From Erythrobacteraceae bacterium (GTDB lineage: Bacteria; Pseudomonadota; Alphaproteobacteria; Sphingomonadales; Sphingomonadaceae): a stretch of DNA of 64,000 nt. The position numbers and the translations under genes were made by a program. The stretch's first letter is position 1. The number at the start of each line of letters is the position of its first letter. Positions 38,783-47,300 of this stretch are shown piece after piece. The notes below the pieces were generated by a model. It was given only the letters and a program-made list of their open reading frames with translations. It did not search any database and was not told where the DNA came from. The stretch is taken from assembly GCA_027489065.1 (NCBI GenBank), contig JAIYAM010000001.1, forward strand, positions 79,719 through 143,718. Direction: 5' to 3'.

Positions 38783-38789
38783 CGCGGCT

Positions 38790-38805
38790 TGGCATGGCCC
38801 TTGCT
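38790..38805 (+). promoter_or_regulatory. Sigma-54 promoter of flgA
   Basis: TGGCATGGCCCTTGCT, with GG and GC 10 bp apart and a full TTGCT at -12. The predicted start is near 38816, about 59 bp before the flgA ATG. It matches the flgB and slt promoters. Confidence 0.85.
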
Positions 38806-38874
38806 CGGCTCCGGGCGACCGATCGCCCGCCACATGCGGCGCGCGTGACACGAAAGAACAGGAGCCTCGGCCTG

Positions 38875-39417
38875 ATGGAAAGCACTTCGACCCTGCTGCA
38901 CGGCTGGCGGTTCACCCCGCTCGCCCTGCCGATGCTGCTGCCCCTGTGCGATCCCGCCGCCGGAGCCCAGCAGCTGCCCACCGATCCAGCCGCCATCGAC
39001 CGCGCGGTCGCAGCGTTCACCGGCGCCGCCGCGGGCACCCCCGGCGGCGCGCGCACGGTGACCGACCCGCGGCTCCAGCTCGCCCCGTGCGGGGGATCGC
39101 TCGGGGTCAGCTGGCACACGCCCGCGCGCAATGCCGTGCAGGTCGAATGCCCCGGACCGACGAGCTGGCGCATCTTCGTCGCCATCGGCCAGGCGCCGGG
39201 CTCCACCGGCGCTTCGGGACGGGCCGCCCCCGCCGTCAAGCGCGGCGACGCGCTGACCGTGATGGTGCGCGGGCGCGGCTTCAGCGTGCAGCAGACCGGC
39301 GAGGCGATGGAGAGCGGCGCGGTCGGCGAATGGATCTTCGTGCGCACCAGCCGCAAGGCGGAAGGCCTGCGCGCACGCATCGAGCGACCCGGTCTGGCGA
39401 TTATCCCCGCAGGGTGA
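38875..39417 (+). CDS. flgA: Flagellar P-ring assembly chaperone FlgA
   Basis: A 180-residue exported protein with a hydrophobic signal region (FTPLALPMLLPL, ending AGA) and a C-terminal SAF-like domain (VKRGDALTVMVRGRGFSVQQ, then TGEAMESGAVGEWIFVRTSR). FlgA escorts FlgI in P-ring assembly. I chose the ATG at 38875, 10 bp after AGGAG; the frame from 38794 starts inside the sigma-54 promoter and is excluded. flgM follows after 92 bp with its own promoter. Confidence 0.87.
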   Translation: MESTSTLLHGWRFTPLALPMLLPLCDPAAGAQQLPTDPAAIDRAVAAFTGAAAGTPGGARTVTDPRLQLAPCGGSLGVSWHTPARNAVQVECPGPTSWRIFVAIGQAPGSTGASGRAAPAVKRGDALTVMVRGRGFSVQQTGEAMESGAVGEWIFVRTSRKAEGLRARIERPGLAIIPAG

Positions 39418-39447
39418 CGATCGCTCCGCCGCTCCCTTGCAAGCCCC

Positions 39448-39475
39448 CTTAAACACCCCCTCCCGCCGCCGTTCT
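39448..39475 (+). promoter_or_regulatory. Sigma-28 (FliA) promoter of flgM
   Basis: CTTAAA (39448-39453), a 14-bp spacer and GCCGTTCT (39468-39475). This is the best match of the set to the general FliA consensus (TAAA...GCCGATAA). The predicted start is near 39482, 28 bp before the flgM ATG. It places the anti-sigma factor under the sigma factor it inhibits. Confidence 0.7.
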
Positions 39476-39509
39476 CGCCCGCAGGAACCTGATCGAAGGA
39501 CACGACCCC

Positions 39510-39818
39510 ATGCCCTCTGTCGAACTGAGCAAATTGCCGAGCGTCAGCGCATCGCGCGCCGTGACCGCCAGCGAGCGCGCGCAGATCGAAGCGCGCCCCG
39601 CCCCCGCGGGCAGCACCGCCCCCGCAGCCCCGTCCTCCCCCGGCATCAGCCTCGAGGTCACGGCTGCAAACGCCGCCGCCACGCCGCCGGTCGATGCGGA
39701 GCGCGTGGCCGCCATCCGCAACGCGCTGCGCGACGGCTCCTACCCGCTGGTGCCGACCAAGATCGCGGACGCGATGATCGCCGCGCAAGTCAGCCTCTCG
39801 CTCCCCGAGCGGCACTGA
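39510..39818 (+). CDS. flgM: Anti-sigma-28 factor FlgM
   Basis: A 102-residue protein with the FlgM C-terminal pattern (VDAERVAAIRNALRDGSYPL, then VPTKIADAMI) and a disordered Ala/Pro-rich N terminus. It binds FliA until the hook is complete and is then exported. An AAGGA sequence precedes the ATG. flgN starts 5 bp downstream. Confidence 0.9.
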   Translation: MPSVELSKLPSVSASRAVTASERAQIEARPAPAGSTAPAAPSSPGISLEVTAANAAATPPVDAERVAAIRNALRDGSYPLVPTKIADAMIAAQVSLSLPERH

Positions 39819-39822
39819 TCGC

Positions 39823-40191
39823 GTGGCCGAGATGCTCGTCCCCGCCGGCCTGCCCGCTCCGGCTCATGTCGGCGATCCGCTGGCCTGCAACCTGCGGCAG
39901 ATGATTGCCGTGCTCGAGCGGGAGCGGCAGGCGCTTGCCGCGCTCGATGCCGACAGCCTGATCGGCGCGGCGCAGGACAAGGAGGCACTGTGCGACGCGC
40001 TCGCCGACATCGGGCCGGAGGCGCTGCTGCGCGACGGCGAAACCCGCAACCTCGCCGAGACCGCCCGGCAACTGAACGAGGTCAACCGCCGGGTGCGCAA
40101 CCTCCTCGCGGCCAATGTCGCCGCCCGCATCGAGGCGCTGGGTGGCCCGCGCCGGATGCCGCGCGCGACCTATGTGCCGATGCGCGGCTAG
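39823..40191 (+). CDS. flgN: FlgN-like export chaperone
   Basis: A 122-residue helical protein directly after flgM, the usual flgN place. The FlgN pattern is visible as LRQMIAVLERERQALAALDA and KEALCDALADI, then ETARQLNEVNRRVRNLLAAN. FlgN escorts FlgK and FlgL to the export gate. The start is a GTG at 39823, with an in-frame ATG three codons later as an alternative. Confidence 0.8.
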   Translation: MAEMLVPAGLPAPAHVGDPLACNLRQMIAVLERERQALAALDADSLIGAAQDKEALCDALADIGPEALLRDGETRNLAETARQLNEVNRRVRNLLAANVAARIEALGGPRRMPRATYVPMRG

Positions 40192-40211
40192 CATCGGCGC
40201 CAACTCCCGCG

Positions 40212-40231
40212 CCTAGGTAGTCTTACCTGGG
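40212..40231. promoter_or_regulatory. CCTAGG/CCTGGG pair upstream of the slt sigma-54 promoter
   Basis: CCTAGG at 40212-40217 and CCTGGG at 40226-40231, 14 bp centre to centre, end 18 bp before the -24 GG. In flgA the corresponding distance is 8 bp; the difference of 10 is one helical turn. Candidate FlbD-binding site; inference. Confidence 0.35.
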
Positions 40232-40248
40232 CAGCCCGGCGCCGGTTC

Positions 40249-40264
40249 TGGCACGCGGCTTGCT
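40249..40264 (+). promoter_or_regulatory. Sigma-54 promoter of slt-flhA-fliA
   Basis: TGGCACGCGGCTTGCT is an essentially perfect sigma-54 promoter: TGGCACG at -24, TTGCT at -12, and 10 bp between GG and GC. The predicted start is near 40275, 47 bp before the slt GTG. It would put FliA synthesis under sigma-54/FlbD. Confidence 0.88.
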
Positions 40265-40321
40265 GAACTCTCCGCGATCAAGGCGCCCAATCCCGCGGCG
40301 CCGGCGACAGGCGGAGGACGC

Positions 40322-41362
40322 GTGAGCCAGACTTCTTCCTTCTCGGGCCCTTTCACGAGCCTGCCCGCGGGCTCGATCCGTGCCGGTTTCGAAACCGCAG
40401 CGCGCGTCCATGCCGCCGCGCGTGAAGCCATGGACGCCGGCGGGCCAGCCGCCACGCGCCAGATCGCCGTGCCGGGCAGTCCGGTCGAGGCGGCCATCGC
40501 CCGCGCCGCGCAAGCCACCAGTGTCGACTTCAACTTCCTCCTCGCGCAGGCCGAGGTCGAATCCGCGATGAACCCCTCTGCGCGCGCATCGACCTCGAGC
40601 GCCACCGGGCTCTACCAGTTCATCGAGAGCACCTGGCTGGGCACGATGAAGCGGCACGGCCACCGCTTCGGGCTTGGCGCCGTGGCGCAGCAGATCGACC
40701 TCACTGCCTCGGGCGAGGCATGGGTCGCCGATCCGGCGCAGCGCGAGGCGATCCTTGCCCTGCGCAACGATCCGCAGGTCGCCTCGCTGATGGCCGCGGG
40801 CCTTGCCGAGGACAACCGCGCGCATCTCATGCCGATCCTCGGCCGCCAGCCGAACCATGCCGAGCTCTACCTTGCGCACTTCCTCGGCGCGGGCGGCGCA
40901 GGGCGGTTCCTGTCCGAGCTCCAGGCCGATCCGGGGCAGAACGCCTCCTCGCTGTTCGCCCGTCCCGCCGCCGCCAACCGCGCGATCTTCTACGCGCCCG
41001 ACGGATCGCCGCGCAGCCTCGCGCAGGTGATGGACGTGATCGGCGGCAAGCTCTCCCGCGCACTCGACCGGGCGACGGGCAGTTCGGAAGGTACACAGGG
41101 CATGCGCTTCGCCCGCGCCGATTACAGCGCGGCAGGCGGAGCGGGAACGGGCTTTACCCCGTCACCCTATTTGATCGCGGACGAAGAGGTGTTCGGCCCC
41201 GGCATGCCGCCTGCGCTGACCCAGAGCAATCTGCCCGCGCCCCGCATGCCCGAGCGCCCCCCGATGTCGCAGATCCTCGGCGCCGCCTTCGGAGGCGATC
41301 CGGCTGCCGCCCCACCGGGGGTGCGCCGTGCCTATGACCGTCTGAAGGCGCTCGGCCTGTGA
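40322..41362 (+). CDS. Flagellum-associated lytic transglycosylase (SLT domain)
   Basis: A 346-residue protein with an SLT lysozyme-like domain at about residues 55-180. The catalytic Glu lies in LLAQAEVESAMNPSARASTS, and GLYQFIESTWLGTMKRHG follows. There is no classical signal peptide, so export may be through the flagellar apparatus. It starts at GTG 40322 after GGCGGAGGAC and overlaps flhA by one base. It probably opens peptidoglycan for the rod, replacing the muramidase domain missing from the short FlgJ. Confidence 0.85.
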   Translation: MSQTSSFSGPFTSLPAGSIRAGFETAARVHAAAREAMDAGGPAATRQIAVPGSPVEAAIARAAQATSVDFNFLLAQAEVESAMNPSARASTSSATGLYQFIESTWLGTMKRHGHRFGLGAVAQQIDLTASGEAWVADPAQREAILALRNDPQVASLMAAGLAEDNRAHLMPILGRQPNHAELYLAHFLGAGGAGRFLSELQADPGQNASSLFARPAAANRAIFYAPDGSPRSLAQVMDVIGGKLSRALDRATGSSEGTQGMRFARADYSAAGGAGTGFTPSPYLIADEEVFGPGMPPALTQSNLPAPRMPERPPMSQILGAAFGGDPAAAPPGVRRAYDRLKALGL

Positions 41363-43479
41363 TGCCCACCGCAGCCGCTTCCAACCCGCTTGCCCGGTTC
41401 GGCACCGCAACCGGTGCGCTGATGCTGCCGCTCGGCATCTTCGCTTTGCTCGCGCTGATGGTGCTGCCGATCCCGGCGCTGCTGCTCGACATCTTCTTCG
41501 TGCTCAACATCGCGATCTCGATCGCGGTGCTGATGGTCGCGCTGAACGCGCGGCGCCCGCTTGACTTCTCCTCCTTCCCCAGCGTGCTGCTGTTCGCGAC
41601 GCTGCTGCGGCTCGCCCTCAATGTCGCCTCCACCCGGGTGGTGCTGGTCCACGGCCACGAGGGCGAGGCGGCGGCGGGCGAGGTGATCGAGAGCTTTGCG
41701 GCCTTCCTCGTCGGGGGCAACTTCGCCGTCGGGTTGTTCGTCTTCGCGATCCTGATGATCATCAACATGATCGTCATCACCAAGGGCGCAGGCCGCGTTT
41801 CCGAGGTCTCGGCGCGTTTCGTGCTCGATGCGCTGCCGGGCAAGCAGATGGCGATCGACGCCGACATCGCCGCAGGACTCATCACCGCCGACGAGGCGCG
41901 CGAACGCCGCCGCGAAGTGACGGTCGAGGCGGACTTCTACGGCTCGATGGACGGTGCCAGCAAGTTCGTGAAGGGCGATGCGATGGCGGCGCTCCTGATC
42001 CTCGGGGTCAACATCGTCGCCGGCTTCGGCATCGGGATGATCAGCCACGGCCTGTCCGCCAGCGAGGCCGGCGAGGCCTATGTGACGCTTGCCGTGGGCG
42101 ACGCACTGGTGGCGCAGGTGCCTGCGCTGCTGCTGTCGATCGCGGCCGCGGCGATCGTCACCCGCGTCTCCGACCAGCGCGACCTTAGCGGCCAGATCGG
42201 CGGCCAGTTCGCCGATCCGCGCGGGTGGCTGCCGGTGGCGCTGATCCTCGGCGCGGTGGGCCTCGTGCCTGCCATGCCGCAGCTGTTCTTCCTCCCTGGC
42301 GCAGGCATTGCGGGCGGGATCTGGTGGAAGCTCAAGCAACGCGCCGCCGCGCCTGCGCCTGCCGCCGATCCGGTCGACGAAGTCTCCCCCGACACGATCG
42401 CGCTCGCCGATGTGGCGGACGCGACGCTGGTCACGCTGGAATTGGGCTATGGGCTCGTCGGGCTGGTCGATGCGGCTCAGGGCGCACCGCTCGTCACCCG
42501 CATCACCGGCATCCGCAAGCAATTGTCGCGCGACCTCGGCTTCGTGCTGCCGCAGTTCCGCATCCGGGATTCGCTCGATCTGCCTGCGCAGGATTACGCC
42601 GTGCTGATGGGCGGGGTGAGTGTCGCGCGCGGGTCGGTGCGGCCCGGCAAGCTCCTCGCGATCGATGCGGGCGATGTGCGGTCTGGGCACGGGTTGACCG
42701 GCGAGCCGACCCGCGATCCCTCCTTCGATTGCCCCGCGCTGTGGATCGCGCCGTCCGCCCGCGATCATGCCGTCGCCGAGGGCTTCCTCGTCGTCGACCC
42801 GGCTTCCGTGATCGCCACCCACGCCAATCAGGCGCTGCTCGCCGAAGCGCACCAGCTGCTCGGGCCTGACGAAGTGCGCGAGTGGGTCGATGGCCTCAAG
42901 GCCCGCTCGCCCGCCCTGGTCGAGGCGGTGCATCCCGACCCTCTGCCGCTCGCCGCGCTGACCCGCACCTTACGTGCGCTGATCGCCGACGGGATCGGCC
43001 TTGCCCATCCGCAGCCGCTGTTCACTGCGCTGGCGCTGGCCTTGCAGAAGACCTCGGACTTCGACGCGGTGATCGACGCGGTGCGTGCCGACATGGCCGC
43101 GCGGCTCGTCGCCCGCATCGCCGCGCCGGGGGAGAACCTCAAGGTGGTGACGCTCGATGCGGGGCTCGAAGCCGCGATCCTCGGTGGGATGCACGATCCC
43201 GCGACGGGCCAGCCGCTGATCGAGCCCGATTGCGGGAGCATGATCGTGCGCGAAGCGGGGCGGATCGCCGACGCGGAAGGCACGCCGATCGCGCTGATCA
43301 TCCAGCCGCCCGCACGCCGTGCGCTCGCCGCGCTGTTGAAGGCGCGCTGCCCGCGCTGTCTGGTGCTGTCGATCGCCGAGCTGCCGGCATCCCAGCCCAT
43401 CGCGGTGGTGGGCACGATCGGCGCGGCTGACGAACCGCCCGCCCTCACCGCCCCGGACGTACGGGAGCTTGCCGCATGA
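41362..43479 (+). CDS. flhA: Flagellar export gate protein FlhA
   Basis: A 705-residue protein with eight membrane segments in the first half and a cytoplasmic export-docking domain in the second. The FHIPEP signature region reads VSARFVLDALPGKQMAIDAD, and the conserved acidic/basic loop follows as RRREVTVEADFYGSMDGASK. The ATG at 41362 shares one base with the slt stop. It overlaps fliA by 4 bp, so gate and sigma factor are co-translated. Confidence 0.95.
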   Translation: MPTAAASNPLARFGTATGALMLPLGIFALLALMVLPIPALLLDIFFVLNIAISIAVLMVALNARRPLDFSSFPSVLLFATLLRLALNVASTRVVLVHGHEGEAAAGEVIESFAAFLVGGNFAVGLFVFAILMIINMIVITKGAGRVSEVSARFVLDALPGKQMAIDADIAAGLITADEARERRREVTVEADFYGSMDGASKFVKGDAMAALLILGVNIVAGFGIGMISHGLSASEAGEAYVTLAVGDALVAQVPALLLSIAAAAIVTRVSDQRDLSGQIGGQFADPRGWLPVALILGAVGLVPAMPQLFFLPGAGIAGGIWWKLKQRAAAPAPAADPVDEVSPDTIALADVADATLVTLELGYGLVGLVDAAQGAPLVTRITGIRKQLSRDLGFVLPQFRIRDSLDLPAQDYAVLMGGVSVARGSVRPGKLLAIDAGDVRSGHGLTGEPTRDPSFDCPALWIAPSARDHAVAEGFLVVDPASVIATHANQALLAEAHQLLGPDEVREWVDGLKARSPALVEAVHPDPLPLAALTRTLRALIADGIGLAHPQPLFTALALALQKTSDFDAVIDAVRADMAARLVARIAAPGENLKVVTLDAGLEAAILGGMHDPATGQPLIEPDCGSMIVREAGRIADAEGTPIALIIQPPARRALAALLKARCPRCLVLSIAELPASQPIAVVGTIGAADEPPALTAPDVRELAA

Positions 43480-44207
43480 AGCACGACCACGCCGGGTTCG
43501 GTGCCCTCCAGCCCTATGCTCCCAGCCGCGCCGAGATCGAGGACCGCGTGCGCCGTTTCCTGCCCCTGGTGCGCCGCGCCGCGTGGCACATCAACGGGCG
43601 GGGCCGCGAGGGGCTGGAGATCGAGGACCTCGTGCAGGTCGGCATCCTCGCGCTCACCGAATGCGCGCAGCGCCATGCCGGGCCGACCGAGGACGGCTTT
43701 GCCGCCTATGCCAAGATCCGGGTGCGCGGAGCGATGCTCGACGAGGTGCGCCGCGTCGCCCACGACAGCCGCACGGCGCGCTCCAAACGCTCCGCCTACG
43801 AGCGGGCGCTGGCATCGCTGCGCGGGTCATTGGGCCGCGATCCCACACGCGCGGAAATCGGCCGCGTGCTCGGGGTGTCCGACGCCGAACTGCTCGCCAT
43901 CGAGGCTTCGGGCGTGAAGCTTACCCCGATCGATGACGCCTATGACGAGACCAGCCTCGCCTTTGCCAGTGACGATCCCGATCCCTTCGAGGCGCTGTGC
44001 GCATCGGAGGATCGCGAGCGGCTGATCCGGGCCATGATAGAGCTGCCCGACCGGCTGAAGCTGGTCCTCCAGCTGTTCTTCGTCGAGGAGCTGAACCTCA
44101 CCGAAATCGCCGCCGTGCTCGAAGTCAGCGTGCCGCGGGTTCACCAGCTGCGGGCGAAGGCCCTGAAGGACCTGCGCACGCTGCTGGAGGGGGAGTGTTC
44201 CACGTGA
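43476..44207 (+). CDS. fliA: Flagellar sigma factor FliA (sigma-28)
   Basis: A 243-residue sigma-70-family factor. Region 2 is at about residues 20-90 (GLEIEDLVQVGILALTECAQ, then AKIRVRGAMLDEVRR), region 3 is in the middle (YERALASLRGSLGRDPTRAE), and region 4 is at the C terminus (LNLTEIAAVLEVSVPRVHQL). It should read the CTTAA(A/T)-N14-NNCG(C/T)TCT promoters listed here. The last three codons and the stop lie inside a parS site at 44196-44211. Confidence 0.93.
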   Translation: MKHDHAGFGALQPYAPSRAEIEDRVRRFLPLVRRAAWHINGRGREGLEIEDLVQVGILALTECAQRHAGPTEDGFAAYAKIRVRGAMLDEVRRVAHDSRTARSKRSAYERALASLRGSLGRDPTRAEIGRVLGVSDAELLAIEASGVKLTPIDDAYDETSLAFASDDPDPFEALCASEDRERLIRAMIELPDRLKLVLQLFFVEELNLTEIAAVLEVSVPRVHQLRAKALKDLRTLLEGECST

Positions 44208-44211
44208 AACA
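44196..44211. other. parS: parS centromere site 2
   Basis: TGTTCCACGTGAAACA matches the consensus TGTTNCACGTGAAACA exactly. It overlaps the fliA 3' end and encodes the final Cys-Ser-Thr codons and the TGA stop. It lies 9 bp from an array of eight 11-bp repeats on its right. Confidence 0.95.
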
Positions 44212-44220
44212 CCGGCGCCA

Positions 44221-44308
44221 CGGAGGGCTGGCGGGGGCCTAACCGGGGTCTGGGCTACCCCTGAAGGGGGTCTAACCCAAGTCTAGGCCGCCCCTGGACA
44301 GCCCCTAG
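44221..44308 (-). repeat. Phased array of eight 11-bp repeats next to parS2
   Basis: On the plus strand a CT(A/G)(A/G) tetranucleotide occurs at 44228, 44239, 44250, 44261, 44272, 44283, 44294 and 44305, every step exactly 11 bp. The seven bases before it are G/C-runs (for example CCGGGGTCTGG and AGGGGGTCTAA). Read on the minus strand toward parS2, each unit begins (C/T)(C/T)AG and often continues ACCCC. The array fills the 97-bp gap between fliA and the amidohydrolase, whose TAG stop falls in the last unit. It is not explained by a hairpin or by coding. Confidence 0.85.
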
Positions 44309-47300
44309 CCCGCGTCCCCGTCGGCATGGCCCCGGCCCTCGTTGGTCGTGCGCTGCGAGCCGCCCGCACCGGTCGCGCCCTCGCCCTCCCAGAAATAGGG
44401 GCGGCGCTTCGCATCGCCGGTGCCGACCTCGTTCATGGTCCTGGAATCGTAGAGCCGCCCGCCGAGCATCACCTTCTCGATATTGTCCGAGTTGGCGATG
44501 TCCTGCGTCGGATCGTCCGTAAGGATCACGAGATCCGCAAGCTTGCCGACCTCGATGCTGCCGATGTCCTTGGCCATGCCGAGCGACTGCGCCGGAACGA
44601 TGGTCCCGGCCTTCAGCGCCTCGACCGGGGTCATCCCGCCGCGCACGAAGCTGCCGAGCTCCCAATGCGCGCCGACGCCGGCCTGCTGGCCGTGGGCGCC
44701 GATGCTCACCTTCACGCCGCGCTGCGCGACCTTGCGGGCCTCGCGCGCGTTGTTGTCGTCGACGTAGGCCCACTCGGGCGCCTTCACCCGGCGCCCCGTA
44801 TCGGCGAGCAGCATCTTGGGCGGGGTGTGGACCATCAGCGGGTTTTCCCAGACGTTGGTCGCCTGCCGCCAATAGGGGTCGCCCGCGAGGCCGCCATAGG
44901 TGACGACCAGCGTCGGCGTGTAATTGGTGTTGCCTGCGCCGAACAGCTGCAGCACGTCTTCGTAGAACACGTCGGCGGGCACATTGTGCTCGAGCGTCGA
45001 GTTGCCGTCGGCGATGATGTTCATGTCCATCCCGAACAGCGAACCGCCCTCAGCGACCACCAGCATGTTCTCGGCCGCTGCGGCGCGCACCACCATCTGG
45101 CGCTGTTCGCGGCGCGGCTGGTTGTAGTTCTTGACCGAGATGCCGCCCTGCGCCTTGATCCGGCGGACATGGGCGAGCGCGTCCTCGTAACTGTCGATCC
45201 GCGCATAGACCCCGGGTGCCTTGGCCCCGTAGATGATCTCCCCGGTCGAGAAGATGCGCGGGCCGATGGTCAGCCCCGCGCGCTGGCGCTCGGCGGCGGC
45301 GAAGACGGTGCTCGCCTGGCTGGACGGGTTGTGAACCGTGGTCACCCCCATCGCGAGGTCCTGAAGCAGCGACCAGTTCTGCTGCGGGATGAGATCGCCC
45401 ACCCCGTAGGCGCCGTGCGCGTGGGCATCGACGAGGCCGGGCATGATGATCTTGCCGCTGGCATCGATCATCCGCGCATCGCCTGGCAGTTTGATCTTCA
45501 CCAGTGTCGCGTCATAGACCCCGGTGATCCGGTCGCCCTCGATCACGATCATGCCGTTTTCGATCACGCCCGGATCGTTGGCATCGAGGCCGGCCCGCAT
45601 GGTGAGCACCTTCGCGCCGGTGATGACGGTGACGCCGGAAGGCTTGGCCTTCTGCACCGTCACCCCAAGCGGGATGCCGAACTTCGGCGGGGTATAGGCC
45701 GGGGTCTTGTCGCCATCCGCCTTGGGCGCGGCGGCGAAGAACTCGCTGACGTTGGCGCTCTCGAGGCTCGGGCCGATTGACCAGAACAGCGTCTCGCCGC
45801 CGCGCGCCCAGCCCAGATAATCCGCGCCCCCGGTGCTCACCTTGGTGACGGGCAGCGCGCTGGCCTGCTCGCCCACGTCGAGGGGCTTCCCGCCGGGCAC
45901 CAGCGGCATGGCGTAGACTTCGTAGTTCTGGCGGAAGGCGATCGTGCGCCCATCGGGCGAAATGCGCAGGTCGTTGGCGAGCTCGCCGCGCGCATGGACG
46001 CGCTTGGCCTCGCCGCCGAGGTCGGTGGAGACAAGCGCAAGCTTGCCGCCGTCACGCCCGAGCATGAACAACCGGTCATTGGCCGCGCCCCATTGCGGGG
46101 TCGCCCCGTCGCGGGTGACGAGCTTCGCCTGGCCGGAGCCGTCGATGGGCATCACATAGACGCCGAGGTTTTCGGAGAAATCCGGCGCGGTCAGGAAGCC
46201 GCCCTCGCGCTTTTCGAACGCGATCATCGTGCCATCGGGCGAGAAGGCGAGGTTGCCGTAATGCCCCGGCCCGGCGATCACGCGGCGGTTCTGGCCGTTC
46301 GCATCGGCGACGATGATCTCGCCCAGCTTCTCGTCGCTCCAGCGGACATAGGCGAGTTTGCTCCCGTCGCGGCTAAAGGCGGGGAAATCCTCGATCACGT
46401 CCGTTTCGTCGCCGGTGAGCGGACGGGGCAGGTCCTTGCCCTTGGCGGACTTGGTGTAGAGCCGCCCCAAGCTTTCGAACACGACGCGGCTGCCATCGGG
46501 CGAGAGCGTCGCGAAGCGCGGCATGGTGGTGGTGAAGCTCTCGGGCGCGACCTCGATCACCGGATGCGGCGCATCGGCGACAACGCGGGTGTCGTTGACG
46601 GCAAAGGGGATCACCGCATGGCCCGAGCCGTCGCGATTGATGCGATTGAGCTTGCCGCCCGCCCAGAAGACGATGGCGCTGCTGTCGGGCAGCCAGTCCA
46701 TGTTGGGATAGACCCCGGTAACCGCCCAGGTCTCCTGCACGTCGAGATCGAGCTTGCCGTAGATCATCCGCTCGCGCCCGCTGGCGAGGTCTTTCACCCA
46801 CAGCTGGGTCTGGTCGCGCTCGCGGCGGACGAAGGCGATGTCCTTGCCGTCGGGCGAGGGCGCGGGGCGCACCGCGCCGCCATAGCCGCTGACCGCCGTG
46901 GTGACTTCGCCGGTGGCGAGGTCATGGCGCTCGATGGCGAAGATCCCGGTCTGCGAATCCTGCGCGTATTCGAAGACGTTCCCCGGCGTGGTGTTGCGGG
47001 TGTAGTAGATCGCGGAGCCATCGGGCGCGAAGGTCGGCTCGCCCAGTTCCTTCTGGAGCTTCTCGTTGGCGCGCTCGACGACCTGCACCCCGCCGCCGCC
47101 CGAGACGTGGTAGAGCCACACCTCGCCGGTCCCGGCGCTGCGTTCGGTGGTGTAGTGCTTCTTCGCCGCGATGAAGCGCCCGTCCGGCGACCAGCTCGGC
47201 TGATTGACGAGGCGGAAGTCCTCCTTCGTCACCTGCCGCTTGTCGCTGCCATCGGCGTTCATCACCCAGATATTGTCCCCGCCCTCGCGGTCTGAGGTGA

